This document shows positions 47,270-58,500 of a stretch of 64,000 nucleotides of DNA, in pieces. Where the stretch lies: NCBI GenBank assembly GCA_030770535.1, contig JASVEC010000016.1, positions 248,001-312,000 on the forward strand, given 5' to 3'. The notes under the pieces are model-generated. The model had not been told where the DNA came from. It searched no databases and saw only the letters and a list, made by a program, of their open reading frames with translations. Each line of letters opens with the position of its first letter. Position 1 is the first letter of the stretch. Position numbers and translations under genes: made by a program. The stretch comes from Batkoa obscura. Lineage: Eukaryota > Entomophthoromycota > Entomophthoromycetes > Entomophthorales > Batkoaceae.

Positions 47270-47695
47270 TTTTAATTATCTTCATCTCTCAATCTTTCCC
47301 CATTGCCTACCTTACCTTATGACAGTTTCTTGGGCGTGCTACATATATTATTCTCCACTAACACTATACCTAAGGTGCTAGTCCTCTCGAACAGTCTATA
47401 GATTATACATAAAAGCTACATGGTTTTACAATTTAATCTATCCAGTGAGAACAATATTCCTTTTAATCCCTTCTCTCTCACCACTATGTGGGACTCCATC
47501 TGGAGGCTGAAAATGAAATAGATCTTATTTCATCTTCCTGACTATTCCAAAAGTGGGTGAGTATTGGAATCGCTTCCTATCTTACTAGGTGGTTCCCCTT
47601 CATAGCTTAATCTCTCAAGCTTACTGATTTGGGTATTCATGTTTTGTTTTAGTTAATAAAACAGTTAGGGCCCTAGCCTTTCAAGAGTGTAAAAA
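47270..47695. other. GC-richer island of unknown nature (candidate ncRNA or element)
   Basis: Roughly 420 bp with clearly more G and C than its flanks and no usable reading frame. On the minus strand it contains a perfect short stem, ATGAAATA-AGATC-TATTTCAT, and other self-complementary patches (TAGGGCCCTA; TTCCAAAAG-type stems). In genomes this AT-rich, non-coding stretches with raised GC are often structured RNAs, but I could not match it to U snRNA, SRP, RNase P/MRP or telomerase landmarks. It could equally be a worn mobile element. Confidence 0.3.
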
Positions 47696-47722
47696 AAACT
47701 GTTTTTTAAAATAAAATTAATA

Positions 47723-47825
47723 TATGGGGATGTATTTTTTTATTCAAGAATTTTACTAACAATCTTTTCACTCAAATAGCGCTTAAAAATGGAAAAGTAA
47801 TGAAATCAAAAAAAGCACCCCCATA
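47723..47825 (+). mobile_element. MITE copy K (TATGGGGATG family)
   Basis: About 103 bp, TATGGGGATGTATTTTTTTA to AAAGCACCCCCATA, with CTCAAATAGCGCTTAAAAATGG in the core. Well preserved. It lies just past the GC-richer island. Confidence 0.85.
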
Positions 47826-48274
47826 TGTTAAATATAGTAAATTTGATTAAAAAATATTGATACTAATGAGTGTACTGTTGATCCCTTTAGTGTTATCTAA
47901 TACTTGAAAAATGATGCTAAAGTATAAATAAATTACTTTGTTGTTTAGTATCTTATTTCAGTGCAATAGTTAAAACTATTAAAACCGACAACTTAATATT
48001 ATGGTAGAAGACACTCCTTCAAATGAAAATCTAGATTTGGTTATCATATCTATTAAGCTGCTGCATTTTATTTCAGTTTTATCTATTATTTATTAACCCA
48101 TATCATTCATAATAAAGTTGATTTTCTAAACTCACGATAAAGTAATGTAATACTTTATCCATTATTTAAAACGTTAATACAAAAGTAATAAACAATAGCG
48201 GGTTTGAGAGAAAGAGATTACTACCTTGTCAAAATCTAAATCCAGTTTGCATAACAAAACATTAACATTAATAT
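47826..48274. other. Intergenic, nothing seen
   Basis: AT-rich, no supported feature. It is the 3' flank of the decayed frame that follows. Confidence 0.4.
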
Positions 48275-48870
48275 TTAAGATATCTCTGGAAATCCATAAT
48301 TTAAAAGTGGAGCAGAAACAGCATTAGTTATGATAGCTGGGATATCGTATAGTATCATGCCATTAAAATTGCAATGAATCAAAATTATTTTTCCATGAGT
48401 AGTCTTGAAATATATATTAAAGCCATTAAGGGGCCTTAGCAAATTCAGTGAATCTTTTTCCAGATCTAAAGAGATAAACTTTAATCTATTAAACTTTTTT
48501 TTGCTAAGTACTAGTGGCACCTAACTTGATTACTAAAAACAAAAGTTTACTTAGATAAAGCTGGGGTCCTTCAGGACAATTGAAACATAAAGATAATATA
48601 ATTCAACCAATTTAAATTAACTCTGCTGACTTTCTGTCACTCTGTTTCATAAGCTCCAATGATTCTGCAGAGTAAAGTAATATCTTTTACAAAGGTGATT
48701 TTCATATCAAAAAATGACTTTAAGTATCCAATACTTTAAAAAAATTACAACTAACAAAGTTCAAATCAAAGTAGACCTTATTTAGAGTGCTAGTGTTAAG
48801 CACTGTAGTTTTTGAAAATTCAGATTTGATCCTCTACTCAAGGGGAAGTAAGCATACTAGGCACTGGAAG
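48275..48870 (-). pseudogene. Decayed gene remnant, possibly leucine-rich repeat type
   Basis: On the minus strand an 80-codon open stretch (48520-48275) reads FNRLKFISLDLEKDSLNLLR and IILIHCNFNG, preceded by an acceptor-like CAAGTTAG. Further upstream (about 48870-48540) fragments such as TSTLNKVYFDLNFVSC and SAESLELMKQSDRKS lie in shifting frames with stops. The leucine/isoleucine spacing hints at a leucine-rich repeat or F-box/LRR protein. No start codon or complete exon chain can be drawn, so I call it a dead host gene of uncertain family. Confidence 0.25.
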
Positions 48871-49124
48871 AAATGGCCCTGTGGTTTAGATGAAGTCAGA
48901 CAACTGCAAATCATATGAATAGCACTGAATATTATTGATCATATTAACCACATGATATGCTAAAAATCTCTAAGGATTATTTTATCATGGATTTTAGTTG
49001 AGTTCATGGGCGAAAAAAACATTTTCATTATTTATTTGATTTTCTTATTCACTTTTTATTAGTTCAGCTAGAGAAAATAAAGTTGATGCTTTTATTTTTA
49101 TGAATAGCAATTTTTATATCAAAA

Positions 49125-50660
49125 ATGGAAGTCAACATTGAAAAAGAAAGAGAAGAAGCATCAGTTAAAGTAGAACAAAAGGAAGATGAAGCCAACAAAT
49201 ATTACAAAGATGAATTTCTCGAAGGAAATGAAAAGCTAAAGGCAGTAAATTTGTTCAAGAAACTACAAGAGAATTTGAGTAAAAAACATAAAGCCGAATG
49301 TACTAGGATGATTCAGCAGTGTGAACACAGTAGCGGCGAAAAGCAAAAAAAAATTTTAAAGGAGTTTGAGTTTCATTTGGCGATGCCTCCTTTTGTTCAA
49401 AAAAGTCATTTGAAAACATTGACCCAAAATGTGCACAGTATTTATTTTGAGTTGGATAAAGAAAAAGAGGAGAAAATTGATAGCGATAAAGTCCAAATTA
49501 CTAAAGATAAAGACGCAGATAAAAATAAAGAGGGGGACTATGTCGATACTGAAGGCAACAATAATACAAATAAAAATGACTTGGATATTGATGAAGGTAT
49601 AGAGGCGGATTTAGTAGCAGCTAATAATGAGGATTCAACTATGCTATATGAAATTAAAAAAGAAAGAATATGTATCTATCAACCAAAAGTTGTAATTTAT
49701 TCATCAAAGCATTCAAGGTAAAATAAAAGCTATTATTATCATTACTTATGATCAATTTATAGAGGTTTTAATGATAAAATCATTGCTTACAAAGGAAAAA
49801 TAAGAAAGAATGGCAAAATTTTTTATAAAGTTATTGATGAAAAGAAAAATGAAAGGATGGTAAATCGAAATTGTATAGTGTAATAATCAAATAATAATAA
49901 AACGACATAGATAAATATAAGGCAAATAGGTGATAGCCATAAAATATGTAACGCATTTGAGCATTTCATATGTTATAATAATAGAGATAAAACAAAAAGC
50001 GGAAGGGAAGAGGAAGTAGAGGAGGAAGTCGAAGTTATGTTATCGGACCCAATTATAGATAGATCTGAAGAGTATGTTAAAAAGAGAATAAATCCAAAAG
50101 AGATAGAAGAGAGTATCAAAAAATATGAAAAAAATGATTATACTTCTTATACATTTCAACCTATGTTAGATGAAGACAGAGAAAAGATATTTAAAGTAAA
50201 ACCAATTTATTGCTATATTAATAAATTCACTACTTCTCATTAGAGTTTTAGTATATGCTTTTTATGTCAACAAAAATACCAGACCACTTTGGTCATGTGC
50301 AGATCGTGTACTCTGGTATGCCATAAGAAATGTACTAAAACTAAGCTACAGAAGTATCATTGGAATGAAAATTATACTCATTGTGGTTCGTGTAGGTTCT
50401 ACGATATTTGGGGACCAGCCGGAGAAATAATTGAAAAAAAAGTTCATTTAATTAGTAAGTTGTTGGTTGTTAGTATATATAGTATTAATTGAATTGAAAT
50501 AGCCGTAAAAGATGATACAAACGAGACGTCGTATCGGGTTAATACTCTTATATCTGTTAATAAGAATGGTAAGCTCATTACTTTACCTAGGATTTGGTAT
50601 GAAAAAAAGTTACCAGATATGTTTGAGACATTCTTTAAGAACAATAAGAATAAAGCTTAA
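49125..50660 (+). CDS. Orphan protein with PHD-like zinc finger
   Basis: Five exons (49125-49717, 49763-49879, 49922-50195, 50244-50454, 50503-50660) encode 450 aa. The clear feature is a C4HC3 zinc-binding array: C333, C336, C347, C350, H355, C358, C375 and C378 (spacing C-x2-C-x10-C-x2-C-x4-H-x2-C-x16-C-x2-C), which is PHD-finger spacing. The canonical tryptophan just before the last CxxC is displaced (HWNENYTHC). The N-terminal 110 residues are highly charged and helical. A disordered acidic stretch follows (about 115-175), then a compact segment IYQPKVVIYSS...KIIAYKGKI that could be a small beta domain. The C-terminal about 70 residues are basic. A nuclear, chromatin-related role is inferred from the finger only. 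The exon 2 donor is set by frame. Confidence 0.7.
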
Positions 50661-51746
50661 GTGAGTATAATAAGAATTAATTAAGTGAAAAAGCAGAAAC
50701 TAAAACTAAATAGCTAAAAAAGATAACCTGCTATAATAAAAGTATTTAAGTATGTAATTGTTCTTTGAATCCTATTTAATAACTCAGTTTTGATTTATTT
50801 TGATTTGATTTATAAATCAATTAGTTTTTATTTTGTATTTTATTAAGACCTTAATTTCAATACATCTGTTACAAGAACTCAACACCGTAATTTTTTAAAT
50901 TGTAAAAACAAACAATTTAATTCTACTTTATTAAGTAAAATCACTAATTAAAATTTTAAAATAGTAAAATGATAAGCATTTTTTTATTGATTTTTAATAA
51001 AATAATAATTCTTAAGAACAATATTATAATTTAATTCTAAAAGCAGATAATCTGTTTTTATGATTGAATAACTTGGCATACAACATAATACCTTATCCAA
51101 GATATGATCATATTTTGTTTGATAAAATATTAAAATTTACCACTATGATCTTTAAAAACCAATATTTCCATTTTACTCAAAAAGTTGAATAAAGTCAACT
51201 TTCAGCCTGAAAACTTCCCAGAATTATAAAGAAATTGCAAAGATTGTTCAACGAAAAATTGTACTCACTACTAACAAACTAAACTGCAATTTAAGTTATC
51301 CAAAAGCATAATTTTAAAACCAATTCGAATTAAAATGAAATTCAACTTAATGAATGAGCCAATCGTCAGTTCAAAATGAGTAAAATTTCAAAAAAAGGAT
51401 TCAAATTTGTTGAAAGAACCAATCAAATTTCATTATTTCAGATTTTAAGCGAATAAAAAATAAAATGATTAAAAAAGGGGGGGTGGACAGTCTTAAAAGT
51501 TTAGTTATTACAATTACGTAGCATCTTTTCAGCAACTAAAAAAGGGTTTAACTTTTACTTTTTACAGACGCACCAGCAATTGATTGGGGAAATCGATTAA
51601 CTACAAAATTTTAACGTTCATTTAAACTTGTCGTTTCTTTTTAAACAGAAATTAGCTTATTAAACTTCCACTATTTTATAATATTTTATCTATTCTATAT
51701 ACCATCTTCTCGCTAGCAATATTAGTATTAATTTACAATTCTATTT
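50661..51746. other. Intergenic upstream of PKA catalytic subunit
   Basis: AT-rich. A poly-purine patch with seven G residues (about 51477-51487, AAAAAAGGGGGGGTGG) stands out in otherwise G-poor DNA about 260 bp before the PKA start and may be a promoter element. No gene seen. Confidence 0.45.
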
Positions 51747-52954
51747 ATGACTTCGATGTTTTCCAATACTGAAAAGGGGTCCAAATCAATAGGCAATAAC
51801 GATTTAAAGTTAAGCCCTTCGCGTGCTGCTTCTAATACACTACCTTTTATCCTAAATGATTACCCAGAGTCCGTAAACTTGAGCCAGCAATCTGGTCATA
51901 AAGTAGATACTACGATTTATGAAGAAGAGAATGAATCAAAAAAAGAAGAGATCAAGTTAGGTGATTTTGAAATATTAAGAACTTTGGGGACGGGCTCATT
52001 TGGTCGAGTTCATTTGGTAAAGAGAAAGGTAGATACCAATTTTTATGCGATGAAAGTATTGAAGAAGTCAGAAATTGTACGTTTAAAACAAGTGGAGCAT
52101 GTACACAATGAAAAAGAAGTATTAAAGAATTGTGAGCATCCATTTTTAGTTGGTATGTTAGGTTCGATTGCAGACTCGGTTAACTTATATGTGTTTATGG
52201 AGTTTATTGCGGGCGGAGAATTATTTTCTTATCTCAGAAAGTTTCAGGTGAGTATATTCTTATGTAATATGAAAAGCATCTAAATAACTTTTTTTAATAG
52301 AGATTTCCAGCCCATGTGGCTAGATTTTATGCAGCTGAAGTGGTGCTAGCATTTGAATATTTGCATTCTAAAGATATTATTTATCGTGATTTAAAACCAG
52401 AAAATGTGTTACTGGATTCTAGGGGACATATTAAGTTGACAGATTTTGGATTTGCTAAACATGTACCAGATGTTACATGGACATTGTGTGGTACACCTGA
52501 TTATTTAGCACCTGAAGTGATTCAAAGTAAAGGGTATGGAAAAGCCGTAGATTGGTATTCTTTAGGTATTTTAATTTATGAAATGATGCTCGGATGTCCA
52601 CCATTTTATGATGACGATCAGATGAGACTGTATGAAAAGATATTGGCAGGGGTAGTGAAGTTTCCACCCTTTTTTGATCCATTGGCCAAAGATTTGGTTA
52701 AACGATTGTTGGTAGCGGATTTAAGTAGACGCTATGGTAATTTAAAGGGGGGATCAGCGGATATCAAGAGACATCGCTGGTTCCATGATACGGATTGGCA
52801 AAGGTTACAAAAAAGACAAGTATTACCACCAATTATACCCATGGTCAATGGGGATGGAGATATGAGTAACTACGATATTTATCCGGAAACAAATGAGATA
52901 TATGGAAATTGGCATGACCCGGACCCTTATAATGATCTTTTTAAAGATTTTTAA
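51747..52954 (+). CDS. cAMP-dependent protein kinase catalytic subunit
   Basis: Two exons (51747-52247, 52301-52954) encode 384 aa. The kinase core from residue about 70 has GTGSFG (81-86), YAMKVLKK (K103), YRDLKPEN (catalytic D197), DFGFAK (215-220), the activation-loop site [14 protein letters not shown] (T228, the PDK1 site) and APEVI. The C-terminal AGC tail ends YNDLFKDF, whose FxxF matches the hydrophobic motif at the end of PKA catalytic subunits. [28 protein letters not shown] is PKA-specific. The first about 70 residues are a variable S/N-rich extension, common in fungal Tpk proteins. The kinase transmits cAMP signals for growth and nutrient response. No regulatory subunit gene is present in this window. 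Confidence 0.96.
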
Positions 52955-53522
52955 GTGGGTAAATTTTAAGTTTATTGTTTATTTATTTTAAACAGGGTTT
53001 AACTTTAAGTCAGTATTTTTCCATATAATTATATACTATGTATAATTGTACTTTAACTAAAAATTCAATTTAATCCCAAATTCAATGGTGTATATTTTAT
53101 CTAATGAGTTTTAATCTTATAAAGGTTTGTAAGGCTGAATTGATTTTTCAAATAAAATAAATTTTATTTTCTATTTTATTTTATAAGTATATATTTATAT
53201 TAATTGTTAATTTAATATACATAAACATTGGCAGATTTAGTCATAGACTTTAAAATATGAATAACTAAACCAATATTTGTGTACAATATAAAACTATAAT
53301 AAATAAGATTGTGGTTATTATTAAACAAGTATAAATTCACTAAAAATAATATAATAAGCATTTTCAAACCATTTTAATTTCATGGCTTATTTTTAAAAAT
53401 TATTTTGTTGCAGACCAGAATCTTAAGCTTAATCTTAGCCAATCATAAGCCCAAACAACCCCTACTTAGGCTATCTTTATCAAAATCCACTCTAATGTAG
53501 CAACTGTAACTTTTACACCAAC
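52955..53522. other. Intergenic between PKA and RED genes
   Basis: AT-rich, stop-dense. It holds the 3' flank of the kinase gene and the presumed promoter of RED. Nothing specific recognised. Confidence 0.45.
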
Positions 53523-55254
53523 ATGGAAAACAAAGATGGCTCTAAAAAAGGATTAACTCAAGATGATTTTCGAAATTTAATAAACACCGAAAGTAAAAAG
53601 GATGGAGCAAGAACGTTAGGTGTTGGAAAGTTGGATAGAAATAGCCGAGGTTCTAAGTATGGAGATGGAAAAACACCAAATCCTTATCTACCAAATTATA
53701 AAGAAAAGAAAACAAATGAGAGAAAAAAGTAAAAAAAGAATATTAAACATGCATAAAAACATATATTAATAATTTGATAGTTACAATAGACATGAAAACT
53801 CCAACTTGGTTCATCCACAAAAAAAGAGTAAAAAAGAAAGGTAACTTACTAATCTCATTTTGAATTTTATCTATGATTTTAAATATCAAATCTATAGCGA
53901 AACAAGTCAATATCGAGACCGAGCAGCCGAAAGAAGACGGGGCGAGAACCCGGACTATGTTAATAGCGAACAGATCTTAACTAATTTAAATCATACCTCT
54001 ACTGAAATAGATAAAGAACTCGCTTACCAACAATCAAAGTATCTTGGTGGTGACGTTGAGCATACTCATTTAGTAAAAGGATTAGATTATGCTTTATTGG
54101 CTAAGGTGAGGGCGAATCAGAATAGAGAAGGGAGTGAGGAAGAAGAAGAAGGGTTGAACTCGGATGATGAGTTGGAAGAAATATACCAAAAGAAACAGGA
54201 AGGTGGGGAAATTAGGGATAATATTATAGAATCTGAGCCTGCTACGTTTTTAACTGGGTTGGGGGAGAGAATCGTTAAAGAGGGATTAAAGAAAAGAGAA
54301 GATATATCTAATAATAGAAATTTACTGTTTTTACCTGGTAAAATGGCATATAATTTTGAGTTGATGGGGGATAAATCAGAGTATACAAACCCTTTTTTTG
54401 TACCTACAATGGTTATTAGAAGTGCTATTGAGATAGAGAGATTTAATGAAATGGAAGCGGAGAGTAAGTTATCAAAGTTGACAGTAAAAAAAGTGGTTTC
54501 TATATTTCAGAAGAAAAGATTAGGGACAGAAAAGAAACCGGAGGAAGTGGTTGAACAAGTTAAAGGGAAAAAGGAAGAAAAAAAAGAAAATACTGGATTT
54601 TTAGTGAAAGCAGATAGTGATGATAATATATTTAGTGATGTTGAAAGTGAATATTCATTGGATTTGGATGAAGTCGCGAAAAATAGAGGAGTTAATCTGG
54701 AAGGTATACCATCATATAGGGAAAATGAAGTGGATAAAATGTCCAGTGAAAATGATAAAGAATTACTTGAAACTCAAAAAAATAAAATCGAAAAAGAAGA
54801 TAATGATATTATAAATGATTTATCAAATTCAGATTCTGAAAAAGAAGAAGAGCATATTGAATTAAGAAGATTATTTGAATCAAGTAAAAACAAACGATTA
54901 GGTCCCTTATTGGCCTCTAAGCATAGTACAGAACTTGAAATCAATTATGGTGGGGATGATAGTGGTTCAGATATCAATGAAGAAGAAGATGAACTGATGA
55001 TGGATCAAGGTACAAATAAAAATAAAAAACGACAAATGGGCCGAAATGAATTTGAAAATGAAGAAGAGTTTCAAAAATATAAAGAAAAGCAAGTGTTTAT
55101 GCCAAAAGCTGCTTATACTTTTGGGGTTAAAAGCAAAGATCGTAAAGGTAAAAAAGGGAAGGGCGGTAAGGTTGATGATAAAGAGGGGAAACTCGATAAA
55201 GAATTTCAAAGGTTGGAGTCCTATATGAAAAAACGGGGGATGAAAAAAGGGTAA
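53523..55254 (+). CDS. RED/IK splicing factor
   Basis: Three exons (53523-53728, 53781-53840, 53898-55254) encode 540 aa. The RED_N region is clear: LTQDDFRNLI, NPYLPNYKEKK, YRDRAAERRRGENPDY and GGDVEHTHLVKGLDYALLAKVR. The later block FLPGKMAYNFELMGDKSEYTN, with PTMVIRS, is also conserved. The C-terminal part has the RED_C-like FENEEEFQKYKEKQVFMPKAAYTFGVK before a lysine-rich end. Residues about 230-470 are acidic and disordered. RED pairs with SMU1 in the spliceosomal B complex and helps splice short introns, which suits a genome whose introns are mostly 35-70 bp. Saccharomyces lacks RED. The arginine-glutamate dipeptide repeat that named the animal protein is not evident. Confidence 0.93.
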
Positions 55255-55507
55255 ATGATATAGTGGGTTTTTTAATTTAAATAAAATTGTGCTTTGCTTA
55301 TTTGAGTTTTGAGAATAGTAATCATAATAATTTTTGTTTTAAAAAGCCAATTAACAATAATATTTTATTTTATTGAATAAAATATAAGTCTATAAGTTTT
55401 AAGAAAAGAGAGTGAGACTCATCGTTGACTTTGAGATACTAGAAAACCAAATAGATCCCAACTCAATAAGGATAATGAAATAGTTAGCTTTAAATTAAAA
55501 TATTCAA
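55255..55507. other. Short convergent spacer
   Basis: 3' flanks of RED and RRP12. No feature seen. Confidence 0.4.
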
Positions 55508-58500
55508 TTAATCTCTCTTTAAGATTTTGACCTTTTCTGCCTTTTTACCTCTTTAAGAAAGAAAAAAATGTTAATAATAATCCAATAAATTGTAACAAAA
55601 AACTTACTTGCTAGGTACCATTTTGGGGTTTAATGGAATATAAGCGAAAGGATCCAACTTCCCTTTCTTTTTAACATCACCTTGAGCATGCTAATAAAAA
55701 ATTATATCAATTATTCATATAAAATAAATTATTAAAGCCTTACCTTAGCTTTATATTCTGTACCTGCCATCTTTTTATTTCTATTGTTATTATTATTGTC
55801 ATAATTTTTCTTTCTATTATCTTGTGCACCGCCTTCTTCTATTTCTATTTCTTCTTGTCCTCTACCACGTTGTTTTTTAAATTTAATACGGTTATTTACA
55901 CGCTCAAATCCTTCTTTGGATTCTAATGATTCTTTATAATAATCATTATTTACTCTTATACTGTTTGGATTATCTTTGGGATCAGCTTTATTTTCTCCTT
56001 CATTCTCACTATCTCCTTCGTCAGCAATAACAAGTCTTCCTGATTTATCGGTTTTAAATGCACTGGTTAAAGCTTTTCTTGCTTCTAATGGTCTATTTGT
56101 TGGTTTGTTGGCTATTAAGTTAAATTAGTAATAATATATTTGATATATTAGTTAATTTATTACTTGTGATCCTTGAAATAGCTTTACGATCTAAGAAATC
56201 GATAGGAGTATCTCCAAGATTATCATCTTTAATATAAGCATCGGATGATTTCATCTTACGCTAAAAATAATCATAAATTTACAATTGCTATAAATTGTTG
56301 TTATAAATTACTTTAAGTCCACTTGAAGCAGCAGGGGCCTTATCCTCATCATCATCTTCCAATTCACTTTCACTACCATACAAAGCATCTTCAAAAGCAT
56401 TCCCAAGAGTAGGTTTATTGATTGGTTGATCTTCAACATCCTAACGAATATTTAGAATCATAATTAATATAATTATATAAATAAAATTTTACTTCTTCAG
56501 TAGTAGTTTTGCCTCTACGTTTAGCTCTAAGTTTACGTTTACGAATATTATTAATCAATTTCATATGTTCATCAGGGAAGCTTTGTTGAACTAATTCAAG
56601 TCCAAATCGACGAATTAAACGTTCAATAATATGACGTACTTTGACTTTAAATCGATTACTATTATCATTACTCCATTTTAAAATACTTTTGATGAGCATT
56701 TCAAGATGAGGCTTCAATGATACTACATCTAAGGAAACTGAAATAACTTTAACAAATCCAAGAGCGGATTTTACAATCTCTCGATTCGTGTTGCTTACAA
56801 ACATTTCCATGGTTTGAATAAGTTGATAAATTAGTTCATCTTCAATTTGATCTTTATGAATTAAATGATTAGTAATTATTAAATAATTCTGTTTATTAAG
56901 CTTACTATGGAACTCAAAGATAATTCTAGAAAGAGCAGAGATAGTAGCGGATATCATATGAGATGTAGTACCAGTAAGACCAGCAATTACCATCATAATG
57001 TATTCTCTTAAGTTAGCTTCTACTATACCTAAAATAATATAAGTATATTGTTTACTTAAATTGTTGGTTATTATTATTACCAGTTCTACCGCCATTTAAT
57101 TTAGTAGCATCAATGATACCACCTTTAATCATTTTATTTGCCATAATAATCAATAGATCGTATGAAGCTTCACGTGATTTCTCATTAATTTCTTTGGTTC
57201 CAAGGATAGCTTCAGAAGTTAATGAAGAAATAATATGAAGATGAGTGTTCGGCAAGATATCAATATAAATCTTTAAAAAGTTTAATCTTTCCTATAAACA
57301 CTTATTAGTTTAATATAAATAACAGATATTATTAAATTTACTTTAATAGCAGCACTACCAATATTCAATCCTGATTCAATAATTTCATTTTCAATATCAG
57401 CTAATCCTTCACAAGCTACAGTATATGGATAAGAAGTGGTTGGTTCAAATAACATCTTATTTAATATTTTATAGGCTCTCTTCTGAATTCCACCTTTACT
57501 TGCGTTAGATATCCTTTGTACACCTAAATTAAACAATACTTTGGAATTATCATAAGTTAAATAAGGTGTCATTATTGAAGCAAAATCAAGCATCATAATT
57601 TCATTTTGTGCTTCTTGTTCCGTTTTGTTAGGATTGGAATTACTTTCATCATTAATCATTGATACAATTTTGACAAAAGTAGCATTGATTTGCTAAATTA
57701 ACTATTAATATTTGAATATCATATAGTATAACAATAAATTTACCTCATTTGGAGTAATGTTTAAGAAAGTAAGAATCACTTTGAGTAATAAACCACGAAT
57801 ATTTTGAGGTACATTTGGATAAAGATTAAAGAACAACATCAAATAATCCGTAGCAAATTGAGCAATATGAATTAAATTTTGTTGACAAGTAGCTGCGTCT
57901 AATTGGTTTTCATTTAATAATTTGTTAATTTCTTCAACGTCTAGAACTTCATTTTCGGGTATTAATCTACGATTATATTCAATTATCAATGCAAGTCCAT
58001 TCAAAAGAGCAGGTTGTAATTCAGCGCAATTTTGAATTTTATCAGCTACTTTAGTAGCGAATCCTGAACTAAATCCCTAAAAGGTTAAAAGGTTAAAAAT
58101 ATCAATTATACAAATAGTATTAAATTTACAGCTTGTAGATCTTGAGGATAAATAGCAAAACTTGGGAATAAAGACCAGATTTGATGACTTAAAGTTTGAT
58201 ATACTTTAGCTTCAATGGATCTTCCATTTTGTTCGAATTCATTAGCTTTATTCTCAAGTCGATCAGCCAAATTTAAAAATTCATTAGTAAAGAAAGTGAA
58301 ATCAGCATTAGCTATATGTTCTTTCAATAATGGTACTAACCATCCTCTTCCTACTGTTTTTTGACTAAATTTATTATTATTATTGTTTACTCTATAATAT
58401 GTATAAAAACCAATTACCCTGGATTTTCTAAATTCAATGGTAAAATAGATAAAAATCTTTTCGGTCCCATTTTGTAAATAGCAGCCCCAATTGTATTCTG

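Noticed and set aside
47661-47676. CCCTAAC on the minus strand as a telomerase RNA template
   Set aside because: Only seven bases match, about one telomere repeat; a template normally spans at least one and a half. It stays only as part of the unexplained GC-richer island.
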